DNA from: Streptomyces sp. NBC_01142
Lineage (GTDB): Bacteria; Actinomycetota; Actinomycetes; Streptomycetales; Streptomycetaceae
DNA: 64,000 bases
Direction: 5' to 3'
NCBI RefSeq assembly: GCF_026341125.1
Contig: NZ_JAPEOR010000006.1
Location: forward strand, 62,001-126,000
Numbering within the stretch: position 1 is the stretch's first letter; each line of letters starts with the position of its first letter. Positions 23,448-31,877 of this stretch are shown here, in pieces. Made by a program: the position numbers and the translations under genes. The notes beneath the pieces were generated by a model that was not told the DNA's origin, searched no databases, and saw only the letters and a program-made list of their open reading frames with translations.

Positions 23448-26060
23448 ATGACGACCACGACCATCACGACCACCACCGGAGCCCGTCGCGGCCTGGCCGC
23501 GGCACTCCTGTCCCGTCGTGGATCCGTCTACCTGAACGCCCCGGCCCCCGCGCCGGCCACGCCGAAGACGTCCGCCGACTCCCTCGCCGGAATCACCCTG
23601 CTGGAGGCCGATCTCCTCGAGCGCGGCTTCCTCGTCTCGAACGACCTGCGCCAGGCCCTCGCCCGCAGCACCGACACCCAGCTCGTCACCGCCGGCCGCG
23701 CCTTGCTCGCCGACGTCGACGCGGCCCTCGGTGCGGACCGCGACCACACGCCCCTGTTCCGCAGCTTCCCGGCCAGCACCCCCGCCGACACCCTCTCCTT
23801 CTACGTCGACCGGGTGCTGTCCGTTCTCCTCCAGGCTCCCGAGCAGCCGTGCGTCCTGTGCAGCGCGAACGACACCGTGCACGCGGTGGCCCCGTGTGCG
23901 CACCTGGTCTGCACGGCCTGCTTCGACGGCGCCGACTTCTCGGCCTGCCCGATCTGCCACCGCCGCATCGACGCCGACGACCCGTTCCTGCGCCCGCAGC
24001 ACCACCGGCGCTCCGCAGGCTTCCGGCGCGCGCTCCCCGACCGGCTGCGCGTCCTCAACTACGGCGGCAGCCTCACGGATCGCACGGCCGACGCCGCTGC
24101 CGAACTGGCCGGGCTGCTGTCCCGCACCGGCGCGCTCAGTCCGCAGGACACCGACGACCTGGCGACCCTCCTCGACGAGGCGGGCGACCGCACCGACGTG
24201 TCGTGGCTGCCCGAGGCGATCCCCGGCCGGGAGACCAAGGCCCGCGTCCTGGCCTGGCTCCTCGACGAGGCGGACCAGTACAAGGTCGTGCTCCCGGCCG
24301 TGATCTCCCGCATCACCACGGCCACCGACGTGCTGCGCCTTGCGGCCGTCCGCTCCGGCGGCGACGCAGGGCTCGTGAACCCGACCCGCTTCACCGCCAT
24401 CCCGCGCCCGCTGCGCCGCGCACTGCTGCAGGCCCTCGACCACCTCGACGTGACCCTGGTTGCGGAGGACATGGACCGCCACGCGCAGGGGTGGAAGCAC
24501 CTGGCTGAGCGGCTGCACCCCTTCGAGTACGCCACCCGCTATCCGTACGCGGCCCTCGCCTTCGCCGCGCTGCGCGAGACCACCCTCACCGATGACGCCC
24601 TCTCCCGCTCGCTGCGCGCCACGGCCCGGAACGTGCCGATCGCCAACACCAACCGGCCGAAGGTCGCCCTCGCGCTCTGGTCCGCCCAGGTTGAGACGGC
24701 CCTCGCCTCGGCCGACGTGCACCGTGTGCTGCCCCTGCTGGCGCAGCGCCCTGGCGAATTCCTGCGTCGGCTGGACCACGTACTGCGTCTCGCGGAAAGC
24801 GACCGGGCGCACATCGTCCTCGATGCCCTGGAGCGGGCTGTACCCCACGTTGCCCCGGCCGTGGTCCTGTCCGCGCTCGGTGAGATCCGCACCCGGGCCC
24901 GGAAGGGCACCGAGCGGGTCTTCTTCCCGAAGGGCGGCAACGCCAAGGCGCACATCGTCGCGGACGAGCGCGCCTCGCTCGCGGGCGCCGTCGTCGACAA
25001 TGCCGTGACCATCCTGACCGGCGAGATCCTGCGCCGTGCGGGCCGGCTCACCCCGGTGGACACCGCGGTCATCGACGCGGGCCTGGACGGCGTGATCGCG
25101 CCGTTCGCCGAGCGGACCGCCTCGCGCGCCCTGGTCACCCTGCCGCGCGGCAGCGAGCTGCCCCTGCCCGACGGGCGCACGGTCCGGCTCTTCCTCCACT
25201 GGATGGAGAGCGCCACCTCGGGTCGCACCGACCTGGACCTGTCGGCGGCGATGTTCAACGACGACTGGCAGCACGTCGGCACCTGCGACTACACCCGCCT
25301 CCGCTACGAGGGGTCGGCGGCCGTGCACTCGGGTGACCTGCAGAGCGCACCCGCGCCGCAGGGCGCCAGCGAGTTCGTCGACCTCGACCTCGACAAGCTG
25401 GCCGCCGCAGGCGTCCGCTACCTCGTCGCCGTGGTCTTCTCCTACAACAACGTTGCCTTCGACGACCTCGCGGACGCCTTCGCCGGATTCATGGCCCGCG
25501 ACGAGGACGGCAACACGGGAGCCGCCTTCGACCCGCGCCAGGTCGAGCAGCGCTTCGACCTGACCGGCCAGTCCCGTGCCAGCGTTCCCCTGCTGATCGA
25601 CGTGAAGGGACGCACCATGCGCTGGCTCGACATCGTCCGGGGCGTCACCGGGACCAACCACGCCGTCCACCGGCACGCGAGCGACCTCGCCACGCTCGGG
25701 GAGGGCCTGACCGGCCTGTTCACCTCCGGCGCCCGCGTCGGACTCGGTGAACTGGCCACCTGGCAGGCGGCAAGCCGCGCCCGCACCGTCGTCGTCCGCC
25801 ACCTGGACGGCTCCACCACCGCCTACCGGCGCCGCACGGAGGAGACCACCGTGGCCTTCGCCGCGCGCATCGGCACTCCGCACGCCGACGAGGGCCTGGA
25901 CCTGGACGCCACCGACGTTCACCTCGCCTACCTGGTGCGCGGCGACCTGGCCCTGGCCGAAGGCGGTGAGGCGTACGCGCTGTACCCGGCAGGACTGGAC
26001 GCCCGGCAGGTGCGCCTGCTCGGCGCCTCCGACCTGGTCTCCGCGCTCGCACCGCAGTAG
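23448..26060 (+). CDS. RING-finger / TerD-like protein, 870 aa
   Basis: ATG 23448 follows GGGGGAGGA. Residues 135-170 form a C3HC4 RING finger (C135-x2-C138, C150-x-H152, C155-x2-C158, C167-x2-C170), rare in bacteria. The overall layout fits the MXAN_6230/SCO0854 family of RING proteins. The central 200-540 region is helical. Residues about 565-740 (TVRLFLHWMES, SAAMFNDDW, VAVVFSYNNVAFDDL, RFDLTGQSRASVPLLID) look like a TerD-type calcium-binding beta domain as in tellurite/stress operons. The C-terminus is another small domain. No E2-like partner is visible nearby. Transcribed alone from P5; expected to be cytoplasmic, in stress or defence. Confidence 0.8.
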   Translation: MTTTTITTTTGARRGLAAALLSRRGSVYLNAPAPAPATPKTSADSLAGITLLEADLLERGFLVSNDLRQALARSTDTQLVTAGRALLADVDAALGADRDHTPLFRSFPASTPADTLSFYVDRVLSVLLQAPEQPCVLCSANDTVHAVAPCAHLVCTACFDGADFSACPICHRRIDADDPFLRPQHHRRSAGFRRALPDRLRVLNYGGSLTDRTADAAAELAGLLSRTGALSPQDTDDLATLLDEAGDRTDVSWLPEAIPGRETKARVLAWLLDEADQYKVVLPAVISRITTATDVLRLAAVRSGGDAGLVNPTRFTAIPRPLRRALLQALDHLDVTLVAEDMDRHAQGWKHLAERLHPFEYATRYPYAALAFAALRETTLTDDALSRSLRATARNVPIANTNRPKVALALWSAQVETALASADVHRVLPLLAQRPGEFLRRLDHVLRLAESDRAHIVLDALERAVPHVAPAVVLSALGEIRTRARKGTERVFFPKGGNAKAHIVADERASLAGAVVDNAVTILTGEILRRAGRLTPVDTAVIDAGLDGVIAPFAERTASRALVTLPRGSELPLPDGRTVRLFLHWMESATSGRTDLDLSAAMFNDDWQHVGTCDYTRLRYEGSAAVHSGDLQSAPAPQGASEFVDLDLDKLAAAGVRYLVAVVFSYNNVAFDDLADAFAGFMARDEDGNTGAAFDPRQVEQRFDLTGQSRASVPLLIDVKGRTMRWLDIVRGVTGTNHAVHRHASDLATLGEGLTGLFTSGARVGLGELATWQAASRARTVVVRHLDGSTTAYRRRTEETTVAFAARIGTPHADEGLDLDATDVHLAYLVRGDLALAEGGEAYALYPAGLDARQVRLLGASDLVSALAPQ

Positions 26061-26146
26061 CGGTCAACCAGCAGCAGGACAGAGGCCCTTGAGGACGCCG
26101 TGCATCCGCGCGACGTCGTCAGGGGCTTCTGCATGCGTCCTCCCGG

Positions 26147-26449
26147 TCAGGTCCGCCGCCTGGCACGGACGGCGGCGATCACGCACACCGGCGTGGTGAA
26201 AAGAACGTGCCAGCCGTAGAAGCACAGCCCGGCCAAACCGACCAGATGCCCGACCAGGAGGAGCAGGGCGAGGACCTGCGCGATGGGGACCGGCACGGTC
26301 CCGCCGGCGATCGCGGCCACCAGATGCGGCGTGACGCGCGCGCCGGCGGCGCAGACGAGCAGGGCGACCGCGAAGCCGCCCCAGATGACCATCAGATCCC
26401 GCCCCGGCCGGTCCCGGCGGGGAGACACGGCAGCAGACCGCGCCATCAC
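26147..26449 (-). CDS. small membrane protein, 100 aa
   Basis: Three hydrophobic segments (about 21-40, 45-70 and 73-92) between basic ends (RRDRPGRD; VRARRRT). GTG 26449 or ATG 26446; no clear ribosome site. Together with the next membrane protein it probably forms a leftward pair. Function unknown. Confidence 0.6.
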   Translation of the reverse strand: MMARSAAVSPRRDRPGRDLMVIWGGFAVALLVCAAGARVTPHLVAAIAGGTVPVPIAQVLALLLLVGHLVGLAGLCFYGWHVLFTTPVCVIAAVRARRRT

Positions 26450-26527
26450 GTCGCCCCGACTGGCTCGGACTCCTGGGCAGTCAGGGCCCGCGGAAGCCGC
26501 TGTCGGCGCGCGCCGGCGGGCGGGCGC

Positions 26528-26842
26528 TCAACTGCCGCTCCGCGTATGCAGCAGCCGCCCGGCCACCGCGCGGCCGATCCGGCCCAGGCCCATCCCGATG
26601 GCGGCGATGACGAACACCGCAAACAGCCGCTCCACGAGCAGAAACGTACCTACCACGGGCTGCCACACCACTGGCAGCAGCAGGAGCAGCACGCGCACCG
26701 GGTCCAAACCGCCCCGCCCGAGCAGGTGCTGCTCCGGCGGGCGCGTCAACAAGGCGCCGCTCGGGCTGGTGTAGGTGATCGCCGCGCCCATTAGCAACGG
26801 CAGCAGGATGGTCAGCAACACGTCGAGCACGGCGATCACCAC
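26528..26842 (-). CDS. small membrane protein, 104 aa
   Basis: GTG 26842 follows GAGGAGA. Hydrophobic segments at about 2-22, 47-66 and 68-90, with a short basic C-terminus. Lies just upstream of the other small membrane protein and likely shares its transcript. Confidence 0.65.
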   Translation of the reverse strand: MVIAVLDVLLTILLPLLMGAAITYTSPSGALLTRPPEQHLLGRGGLDPVRVLLLLLPVVWQPVVGTFLLVERLFAVFVIAAIGMGLGRIGRAVAGRLLHTRSGS

Positions 26843-26925
26843 GGGCGGTCTCCTCGGTTTCAGAGCTCTGAAGCCGGGGCGGCACTCGGCCTCGCCCCGA
26901 CCCCAGCGAGCTTCGCCGCAAGAGC

Positions 26926-26941
26926 CTGTGGACAGAGGCCG
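26926..26941 (+). repeat. dispersed 16-bp motif, copy 3
   Basis: CTGTGGACAGAGGCCG, in the gap between two leftward units (26843-27020). Confidence 0.6.
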
Positions 26942-27020
26942 CCGCAGTACAACCGACTCTCGCAGGGCCGCCGACAGAGCCCCGGCCGGCTCCTTCGAGG
27001 AAGGGGCGGCGAGGATTGGT

Positions 27021-27653
27021 TCATGCCGCGCGGTACAGAGCGTCAGCAACGGCGCGGACACAGCCGAGGGTGTCCTCGCGGTAGACGGACACCGGCGTCT
27101 CCGGGTAGCCCGGCGACTCGTACAGCGGCGTGACCCCGTCGGCCGTGACGAGGCGCGCCCGCCACCCGCGGTGTGCGCGAACAGCATGCTCGATGTGATT
27201 GCGGTGTTCGATGAGGACGTACGCCATCCGTTCGTCCGGCTCGCGGACGAAGGAGCCGGCGATGATGCAGCTGTTGCGCCCCAACTGGGGGGAGTAGCCC
27301 GTCTGTCCGGGCACGTGCGCCTCCTCGAGCAGATGGCGCAGCAGACGGTCGGCGCGGCACTCACAGACCTCGACCTCGCAGAACTGTTCCTCGACCCAGG
27401 CGAGGAGGGCCCCGATGGCGGAGGTGATCTCGGCAACCTCCTCCTTCCCGCGCTCCATGAGGGGGTCGTCGGGCCCGTCGGTCATATCCAGCATCGCCGA
27501 AGTCGCCAGGCTCTCCCGCCGCATGCCGGCCAGGGCCAGCCGCAGGCGGGCGAAGCAGCCCGGGGTGTCGCCGCCGGCGAACTCGGCGATCGGGCCCGCC
27601 TCGGACAGGGGCCTCGCGGCGTCGCGGGCCTGTTCCTGGGTGGTGATGGGCAC
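27021..27653 (-). CDS. hypothetical protein, 210 aa
   Basis: GTG 27653 follows AAGGAG at four bases. Last gene of the MoxR-VWA-WGR unit, though a hairpin lies before it. Helical N-terminus, a segment EEQFCEVEVCECRADRLLRH with three cysteines near residues 91-97, then alpha/beta sequence (ERMAYVLIEHRNHIEHAV). No family recognised. Confidence 0.6.
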   Translation of the reverse strand: MPITTQEQARDAARPLSEAGPIAEFAGGDTPGCFARLRLALAGMRRESLATSAMLDMTDGPDDPLMERGKEEVAEITSAIGALLAWVEEQFCEVEVCECRADRLLRHLLEEAHVPGQTGYSPQLGRNSCIIAGSFVREPDERMAYVLIEHRNHIEHAVRAHRGWRARLVTADGVTPLYESPGYPETPVSVYREDTLGCVRAVADALYRAA

Positions 27654-27704
27654 GCAGCTCCTTGGTGTGAGGGGCGCGCCGTCGTCCGGCGGCGCCCGAC
27701 GAGG

Positions 27705-27730
27705 CGGGCGGGCCTGTGGTGGCCCGCTCG
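27705..27730 (-). terminator. hairpin terminator
   Basis: CGGGCGGGCC and its near-complement around six bases, nine bases beyond the VWA gene stop. It may partly separate the 210-residue gene from the operon. Confidence 0.6.
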
Positions 27731-27738
27731 CCGGTCGA

Positions 27739-29538
27739 TCAGGCCTGGCGCAGCGCGGAGACCAGCGCGTTGCTCAGGGCGGCGGGGATGTCGGAGACCT
27801 GGGTGATGTCCACCCGGTGAGCCCCGGGCAGAACGTCCGATCCGGGATCGAGGCAGAACCAGAGCACATGCACTCCGGCCCGGATCAGGCGCCGCACGAG
27901 ACGCTCGCCGCCGATGCGCTCCTCCGGCTCCCAGTGGCCGTCGGACACGATGACCAGGACGCGGGCGCCGTCGTGGCGGGACAGGTTCAGAGCGCCGTCC
28001 AGGGCGTTGGTGGCTTCGGTGAAGCGGTGGTTGCCGTCGTTCGCGTGGAACTCGGTGACCTGGGAGGGCGGCTGTCCGGGGGAGACGATCGGGGTGACGG
28101 CCGTGCCGAAGGCAACCGTCGCGGCCTTCCCGGCGACTTCGCGGGTTCCGTGCGCGAACATCCAGGCCGTCGAAGCGATGATCGGGGTGTAGGCGCGCAT
28201 CGAGCCGGAGACGTCGACGGCCACGCCGACGGCGACCGGCGGCTCCTGCGAGTGTGTGCGCGTCTTGGAGCGGAAGGGGCGGGCGGTCACCGGCATCCCC
28301 AGGGTGCGCTGCGCCGCGCCGAGCATGGCGTCGCGGCCGGACAGGCGGCCCGGCGGGAGCGCGGAGGCGACCCGGACACGGGCGGGCTCGCGGAACCGTG
28401 CCTTCGCGAGGGCAGCTCCCAGCCGCCGGGCGGCTGCCCGCTCCACCGGTGTGGGTGCCCGGCGGCCGCTGACGGGATTCCGCGGCCGAGAGCGGCGCGA
28501 GGACGGAGCGGGGGCGGGTGTGAATACCCGGCGGGCCGCCTGCTGAGCGGCCTGCTGGGCGGCCGCCTCGGCCCGGCGCTCGCGCTGACGCCGGGCGGCA
28601 TCCTCCTCGGCCTGGCGCTCCTGCTCGGGGTCGGGCAACGCCCCCGTGGAGATCTGGGCCTGGACCGAGGCGGCGACGGCCACGGCGACCACGGCTGCGC
28701 CGATCACGTCGCTGCTGTCCGCGTCGTCCGTGGGGGCTTCGGCACGGGGCTCGCCCGCCGCGCAGCCGACGCCGGGAAGGTCCTCGTCGGCATCCGCGCC
28801 GATGACCTCGACCCACCGGCGGGCGACGTCGAGCAGGCCGTCCTGGTCGCCGTCGTCGAGCGTCAGGACCTCCTGCCACAGGGCACGCAGCGCGCCGAGA
28901 TCGTCGGTGCCGAGGACAGCCTCGACGGCCGTGCTCACCGGCTGGGCTTCGGCCCGGGTGAGAACACCCGCGTCGACCCGGCCCAGGATGAGGGCGGCGC
29001 CGGCCGCCGCCCGCCACCGGTCGTACAGCGGGGAGGCGGTGCGCTGGGCGGGCAGCACGATGTTGCTCGCGCAGGCGCGCAGGAAGACGCGGTCACCCGG
29101 GCGTTCCTGAAGGTGCCGGGACTCGATCCGGGGTTCTTCGAGCAGTACGGCCGCGCGGATCACCGCCCGGCCCGCTGAAGTGTCCCAGTCGCCCCAGCGG
29201 GTGCTGCGGGCGTGAGCGGCCTCGTGGGCCGACATCCCCACGATCACCGGATGCCGCAGCCTGCCCGAGATGCTGAGCGGGTCGACCTGGTCCGGGTGGA
29301 TGCCGTCCTTCAGGGCGACCGCCCCGTTGACGGTGACCTTGATCAGCCGCGGGTCGAACCATGCTGCGTCGGCCGTCGGAGCGCTGTCCCACACCATCGT
29401 GAGCAGTACGTCGTCACGGTCGGCGAGGGTGTTGATGATGGAGCCGAGCCGACGGGCGAGGGCGACCCGGGCGTCGGCGAGGTCCGCATCGGCCTCCTCA
29501 TGCTGGGCGGGCGGCGCGGACGCCGGGGCGCTCGTCAC
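27739..29538 (-). CDS. VWA-domain protein with HExxH metallopeptidase motif
   Basis: 599 residues from GTG 29538, which overlaps the MoxR stop codon (GTGA). The N-terminal domain (about 20-330) contains SAHEAAHARS, a canonical HExxH zinc site at 105-109, as in the predicted metallopeptidase domains of VWA-type chaperone partners. A charged linker near 300-340 precedes a von Willebrand A domain with the MIDAS signature DVSGSM (442-447) and VSDGHW (near 531). MoxR ATPases and VWA proteins act together in metal insertion or remodelling of protein complexes. Cytoplasmic; substrate unknown. Confidence 0.85.
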   Translation of the reverse strand: MTSAPASAPPAQHEEADADLADARVALARRLGSIINTLADRDDVLLTMVWDSAPTADAAWFDPRLIKVTVNGAVALKDGIHPDQVDPLSISGRLRHPVIVGMSAHEAAHARSTRWGDWDTSAGRAVIRAAVLLEEPRIESRHLQERPGDRVFLRACASNIVLPAQRTASPLYDRWRAAAGAALILGRVDAGVLTRAEAQPVSTAVEAVLGTDDLGALRALWQEVLTLDDGDQDGLLDVARRWVEVIGADADEDLPGVGCAAGEPRAEAPTDDADSSDVIGAAVVAVAVAASVQAQISTGALPDPEQERQAEEDAARRQRERRAEAAAQQAAQQAARRVFTPAPAPSSRRSRPRNPVSGRRAPTPVERAAARRLGAALAKARFREPARVRVASALPPGRLSGRDAMLGAAQRTLGMPVTARPFRSKTRTHSQEPPVAVGVAVDVSGSMRAYTPIIASTAWMFAHGTREVAGKAATVAFGTAVTPIVSPGQPPSQVTEFHANDGNHRFTEATNALDGALNLSRHDGARVLVIVSDGHWEPEERIGGERLVRRLIRAGVHVLWFCLDPGSDVLPGAHRVDITQVSDIPAALSNALVSALRQA

Positions 29539-30506
29539 CGGCGCCCCGCAGGAACCCGGGTGCCCAGGGACAGAGGAGCGCTCTCGCCGAACCTCTCCTT
29601 CATGACTGCGGCGAACTCGCCGCGGTCCTGGGGCGGGCACTTGCGCAGCAGGCCGGCGACGGCGAAGTCCTGGCCGAACCGCCGACTCGTCTCGGTGAAC
29701 GCCAGCGCGTCGCGCAGCTGCGGGATCCAGCCTTCGTACGTCTCCTGCTGCTTGCGGCTCTCCAGGTTCTTGGCCACGGTGATCAGGTCCACCGGTACGC
29801 CGAAGTCGGCGGCCAGGTCCCAGTCGGTGGTCACCTCAACGTGGTGGTGGAACCGGCTCAGCAGGGCGTCGCTCAGGTGCGCGCCGGGCACATCGGGGTT
29901 GCAGGCGCCGATGACGAACCAGTTGGGGCCGACCTTGAGCGGGGGCAGCGCCGGGTTCTGGGTGACGTGCAGCTCGCCGCGACCGTCCATGAGCGCGTAC
30001 AGCACGGTCAGTTCCCGGGGGTCGATCAGGGCGATTTCGTCGACCAGGAGTGGGACGTCGTTCTCGATGCTGCGGATGAGAGGGCCGGGGACCCACTCGA
30101 AGGCGTCCGTGGCCGGGTTCTGGATGAAGGTGCCGACGAAGTCCGCGACCTCGGTGCTGGCGGTGCCGACGATCGTCTCCAGGCCGGAGTGCTGGCCGGG
30201 GACGGCGTCCAGGACGAACGCGGCCTCGCTCAGGGCGGTCTTGCCGGTGCCCGGCGGTCCGACGAGCAGGACGTGCTCGCGGTGGCTGCGCGCGTCGCGC
30301 AGGAACGCGAGGTCCTCCAGCCCGCCGAGCAGGCGGGGCTGGTACAGCTGTCCGTTCGGACGGATCTGAGGGCCGACCTGAGAGAGCGCCGAGGAGAGAA
30401 CGGGGGGAGAGGAGGCGGGCTTGCGCCGCTGGGTGTGCTGGCGCTCGAGCTCTTCCAGTTCAGTGCGGCCGCGCTGCGCCATCTGGTTCGTGAACGGAGT
30501 GGACAA
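29535..30506 (-). CDS. MoxR-type AAA+ ATPase
   Basis: 323 residues. Walker A GPPGTGKT (83-90), Walker B LLVDEI (153-158), sensor-1 region WFVIGACNPD (196-205) and arginine-finger-like LLSRFHHH (216-223). TTG 30506 follows AGGAGTCCC. Stands between the WGR gene and the VWA gene on one transcript from promoter P6 and is translationally coupled to the VWA protein, the usual MoxR-VWA pairing. Likely drives remodelling of a target selected by the VWA partner. Confidence 0.9.
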   Translation of the reverse strand: MSTPFTNQMAQRGRTELEELERQHTQRRKPASSPPVLSSALSQVGPQIRPNGQLYQPRLLGGLEDLAFLRDARSHREHVLLVGPPGTGKTALSEAAFVLDAVPGQHSGLETIVGTASTEVADFVGTFIQNPATDAFEWVPGPLIRSIENDVPLLVDEIALIDPRELTVLYALMDGRGELHVTQNPALPPLKVGPNWFVIGACNPDVPGAHLSDALLSRFHHHVEVTTDWDLAADFGVPVDLITVAKNLESRKQQETYEGWIPQLRDALAFTETSRRFGQDFAVAGLLRKCPPQDRGEFAAVMKERFGESAPLSLGTRVPAGRR

Positions 30507-30557
30507 GGGACTCCTGTGGTGTGAGAAGCCGAGGGGCGGGGTGGTGGGCCGGAGCTG

Positions 30558-30950
30558 TTAGACGGTCGGGATGTAGGAGGCGTTGGGGAGCTCGGTGCCC
30601 GCCTGGCTGGCGTACTTGCCGAAGTAGCGCGCGATCTCGCGGGCGTTGTCCTTGGCGCTGTTGGGGCCGGCGATCGAGGCGGGGACGTGGAAGACGGTGA
30701 ACTCCCGGCTCGCCTCGTAGCCCTTCCTCTCCTTCTCGCGGGACTTCTTCACCACCTCGTTCAGCGCTTCCTTTGCGGTGATGCCCGTACGCAGCAGTCC
30801 AATCTGGCCGGACTGACCGCGGCTTCCGTGCAGGCCGAGCGCGAGCGGCTCGGGCCCGGTGACGACGATGAGGCGGTAGAACTTGTCGCTGCTGCCGCTG
30901 TCGTCGTGGAGTTCCCAGCCGAAGCCGGGTACGTCGTCGCTGGAAGTCAA
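30558..30950 (-). CDS. WGR-domain protein, 130 aa
   Basis: TTG 30950 has GGAGGG eight bases upstream. Residues 15-75 (DKFYRLIVVTGPEPLAL; GSRGQSGQIGLLRTGITAKEA; KKSREKERKGYE) match the WGR pattern: a strand pair, a G-x-x-G-x turn, then a helix ending in K-x-K-GY. WGR domains occur in PARPs and MolR-like proteins and bind nucleic acid. The C-terminal 45 residues are separate. First gene of the MoxR-VWA operon, so it may guide the complex to nucleic acid; that is inference. Confidence 0.7.
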   Translation of the reverse strand: MTSSDDVPGFGWELHDDSGSSDKFYRLIVVTGPEPLALGLHGSRGQSGQIGLLRTGITAKEALNEVVKKSREKERKGYEASREFTVFHVPASIAGPNSAKDNAREIARYFGKYASQAGTELPNASYIPTV

Positions 30951-31055
30951 ATGAAGGACCCTCCATGTGGGTAAAAGTTTTTGCGTCACCGGGAGTGTGG
31001 GGGATGCCGCATCGCGGCCGGAGTGGCGGGGCGAACGCGCCGCCCGATACGCACA

Positions 31056-31097
31056 AGTGTACTCCAAGTGAGATTATGCGTCAACGTAAAAGGGTCA
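31056..31097 (-). promoter_or_regulatory. family promoter P6
   Basis: Leftward: TGACCCTTTTACGTTGAC ending in -35 TTGACG (31079-31084), spacer 17, -10 TACACT (31056-31061). Drives WGR, MoxR and VWA genes. Confidence 0.85.
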
Positions 31098-31219
31098 CAA
31101 GTGGTGCGCTGCGCCCCGGTGCACATCGCTGCTTTCGCAGCTGAGACCAAGGGCACGGCCGCGTCCCTCCCGGCCCGTACACTCGGCACCTGTTTCCAGC
31201 ACCGGGGGAGAGCACCACC

Positions 31220-31393
31220 ATGAACACACCGCAGACCGCCGGCCTCGCGGAGGCCGGCGACGCCCCGATCTACGCCGGCCTTGTCGAGGAGCGCGGCGAC
31301 GTCCTCGCCGAGGTCCGTCGCACGGCAGAGCAGGCACTGCGGGAGGCGGGCCCGGCCCTCGACTTCAGCCTGATCGCCGCCGACGCCGGCTGA
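31220..31393 (+). CDS. small acidic protein, 57 aa
   Basis: ATG 31220 follows GGGGGAG. Acidic, ends LDFSLIAADAG. Reads rightward from behind P6; TACACT at about 31179 could be its -10. The size, leader-like acidic N-terminal part and hydrophobic tail are compatible with a RiPP precursor, but no modification motif is certain. The radical SAM/methyltransferase pair is 8 kb away. Confidence 0.5.
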   Translation: MNTPQTAGLAEAGDAPIYAGLVEERGDVLAEVRRTAEQALREAGPALDFSLIAADAG

Positions 31394-31442
31394 CGACGGG
31401 ACCGGCCGGGCGATCGGTGCTTCGCCGCCCCGGGCTCCCGCG

Positions 31443-31877
31443 TCACGCCGCCGGGCTGTCGCCGGCCCGGTCACACTGCGGGGAGCGGCCGGACAGGCAG
31501 ATCTGCTCGATCAGGCGCATCTGCGCGGAGGCCTTCTCGTCCCACTCGCACCGGCGCTCCTCGGCGACCCTGTTCAGGTCCCGGCCGACGGGGACGAACG
31601 GAGAGCCGGGGTGGCCCGGCCACCGGTTCCCGCTGACCGGGTCGAAGTTCATGTTCCGGTAGCCCACCCACGATTCGCGGTGATGCGGGCACATCGCGGC
31701 CGGCGGACGGACCGTGTAGCGCTGATCGGGCGGGAAGAGGTTGTTGGTGTCCATATGACGGCTGCGGCGCCACGCCGCGGCCTCCCAGCTGTGCCACTGG
31801 CGCCTGATCTCGTCGGGGACGGACACGTCCAGGTACCTGTACGGAGCCTCCGCGAAATGCGGGGACATCGTCGTCAA
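31443..31877 (-). CDS. hypothetical protein, 144 aa
   Basis: TTG 31877 overlaps the stop of the methyltransferase gene (TTGA) and follows AAGGAG at five bases; ATG 31868 is less well placed. Rich in Arg/Trp/His (WHSWEAAAWRRSRHMD; MCPHHRESWVGYRNM), with CEWDEK and late cysteines. Downstream partner of the cytosine methyltransferase. Family unknown. Confidence 0.6.
   Translation of the reverse strand: MTTMSPHFAEAPYRYLDVSVPDEIRRQWHSWEAAAWRRSRHMDTNNLFPPDQRYTVRPPAAMCPHHRESWVGYRNMNFDPVSGNRWPGHPGSPFVPVGRDLNRVAEERRCEWDEKASAQMRLIEQICLSGRSPQCDRAGDSPAA

Noticed and set aside
22965..25922. Very long leftward open frame opposite the RING gene
   Set aside because: It is the antisense shadow of the 870-aa gene, which has the ribosome site, the RING cysteines and the promoter. 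The same applies to the long frames opposite the telomere gene (15757-17982), the 885-aa gene (5659-7218) and the VWA gene (27415-29178).
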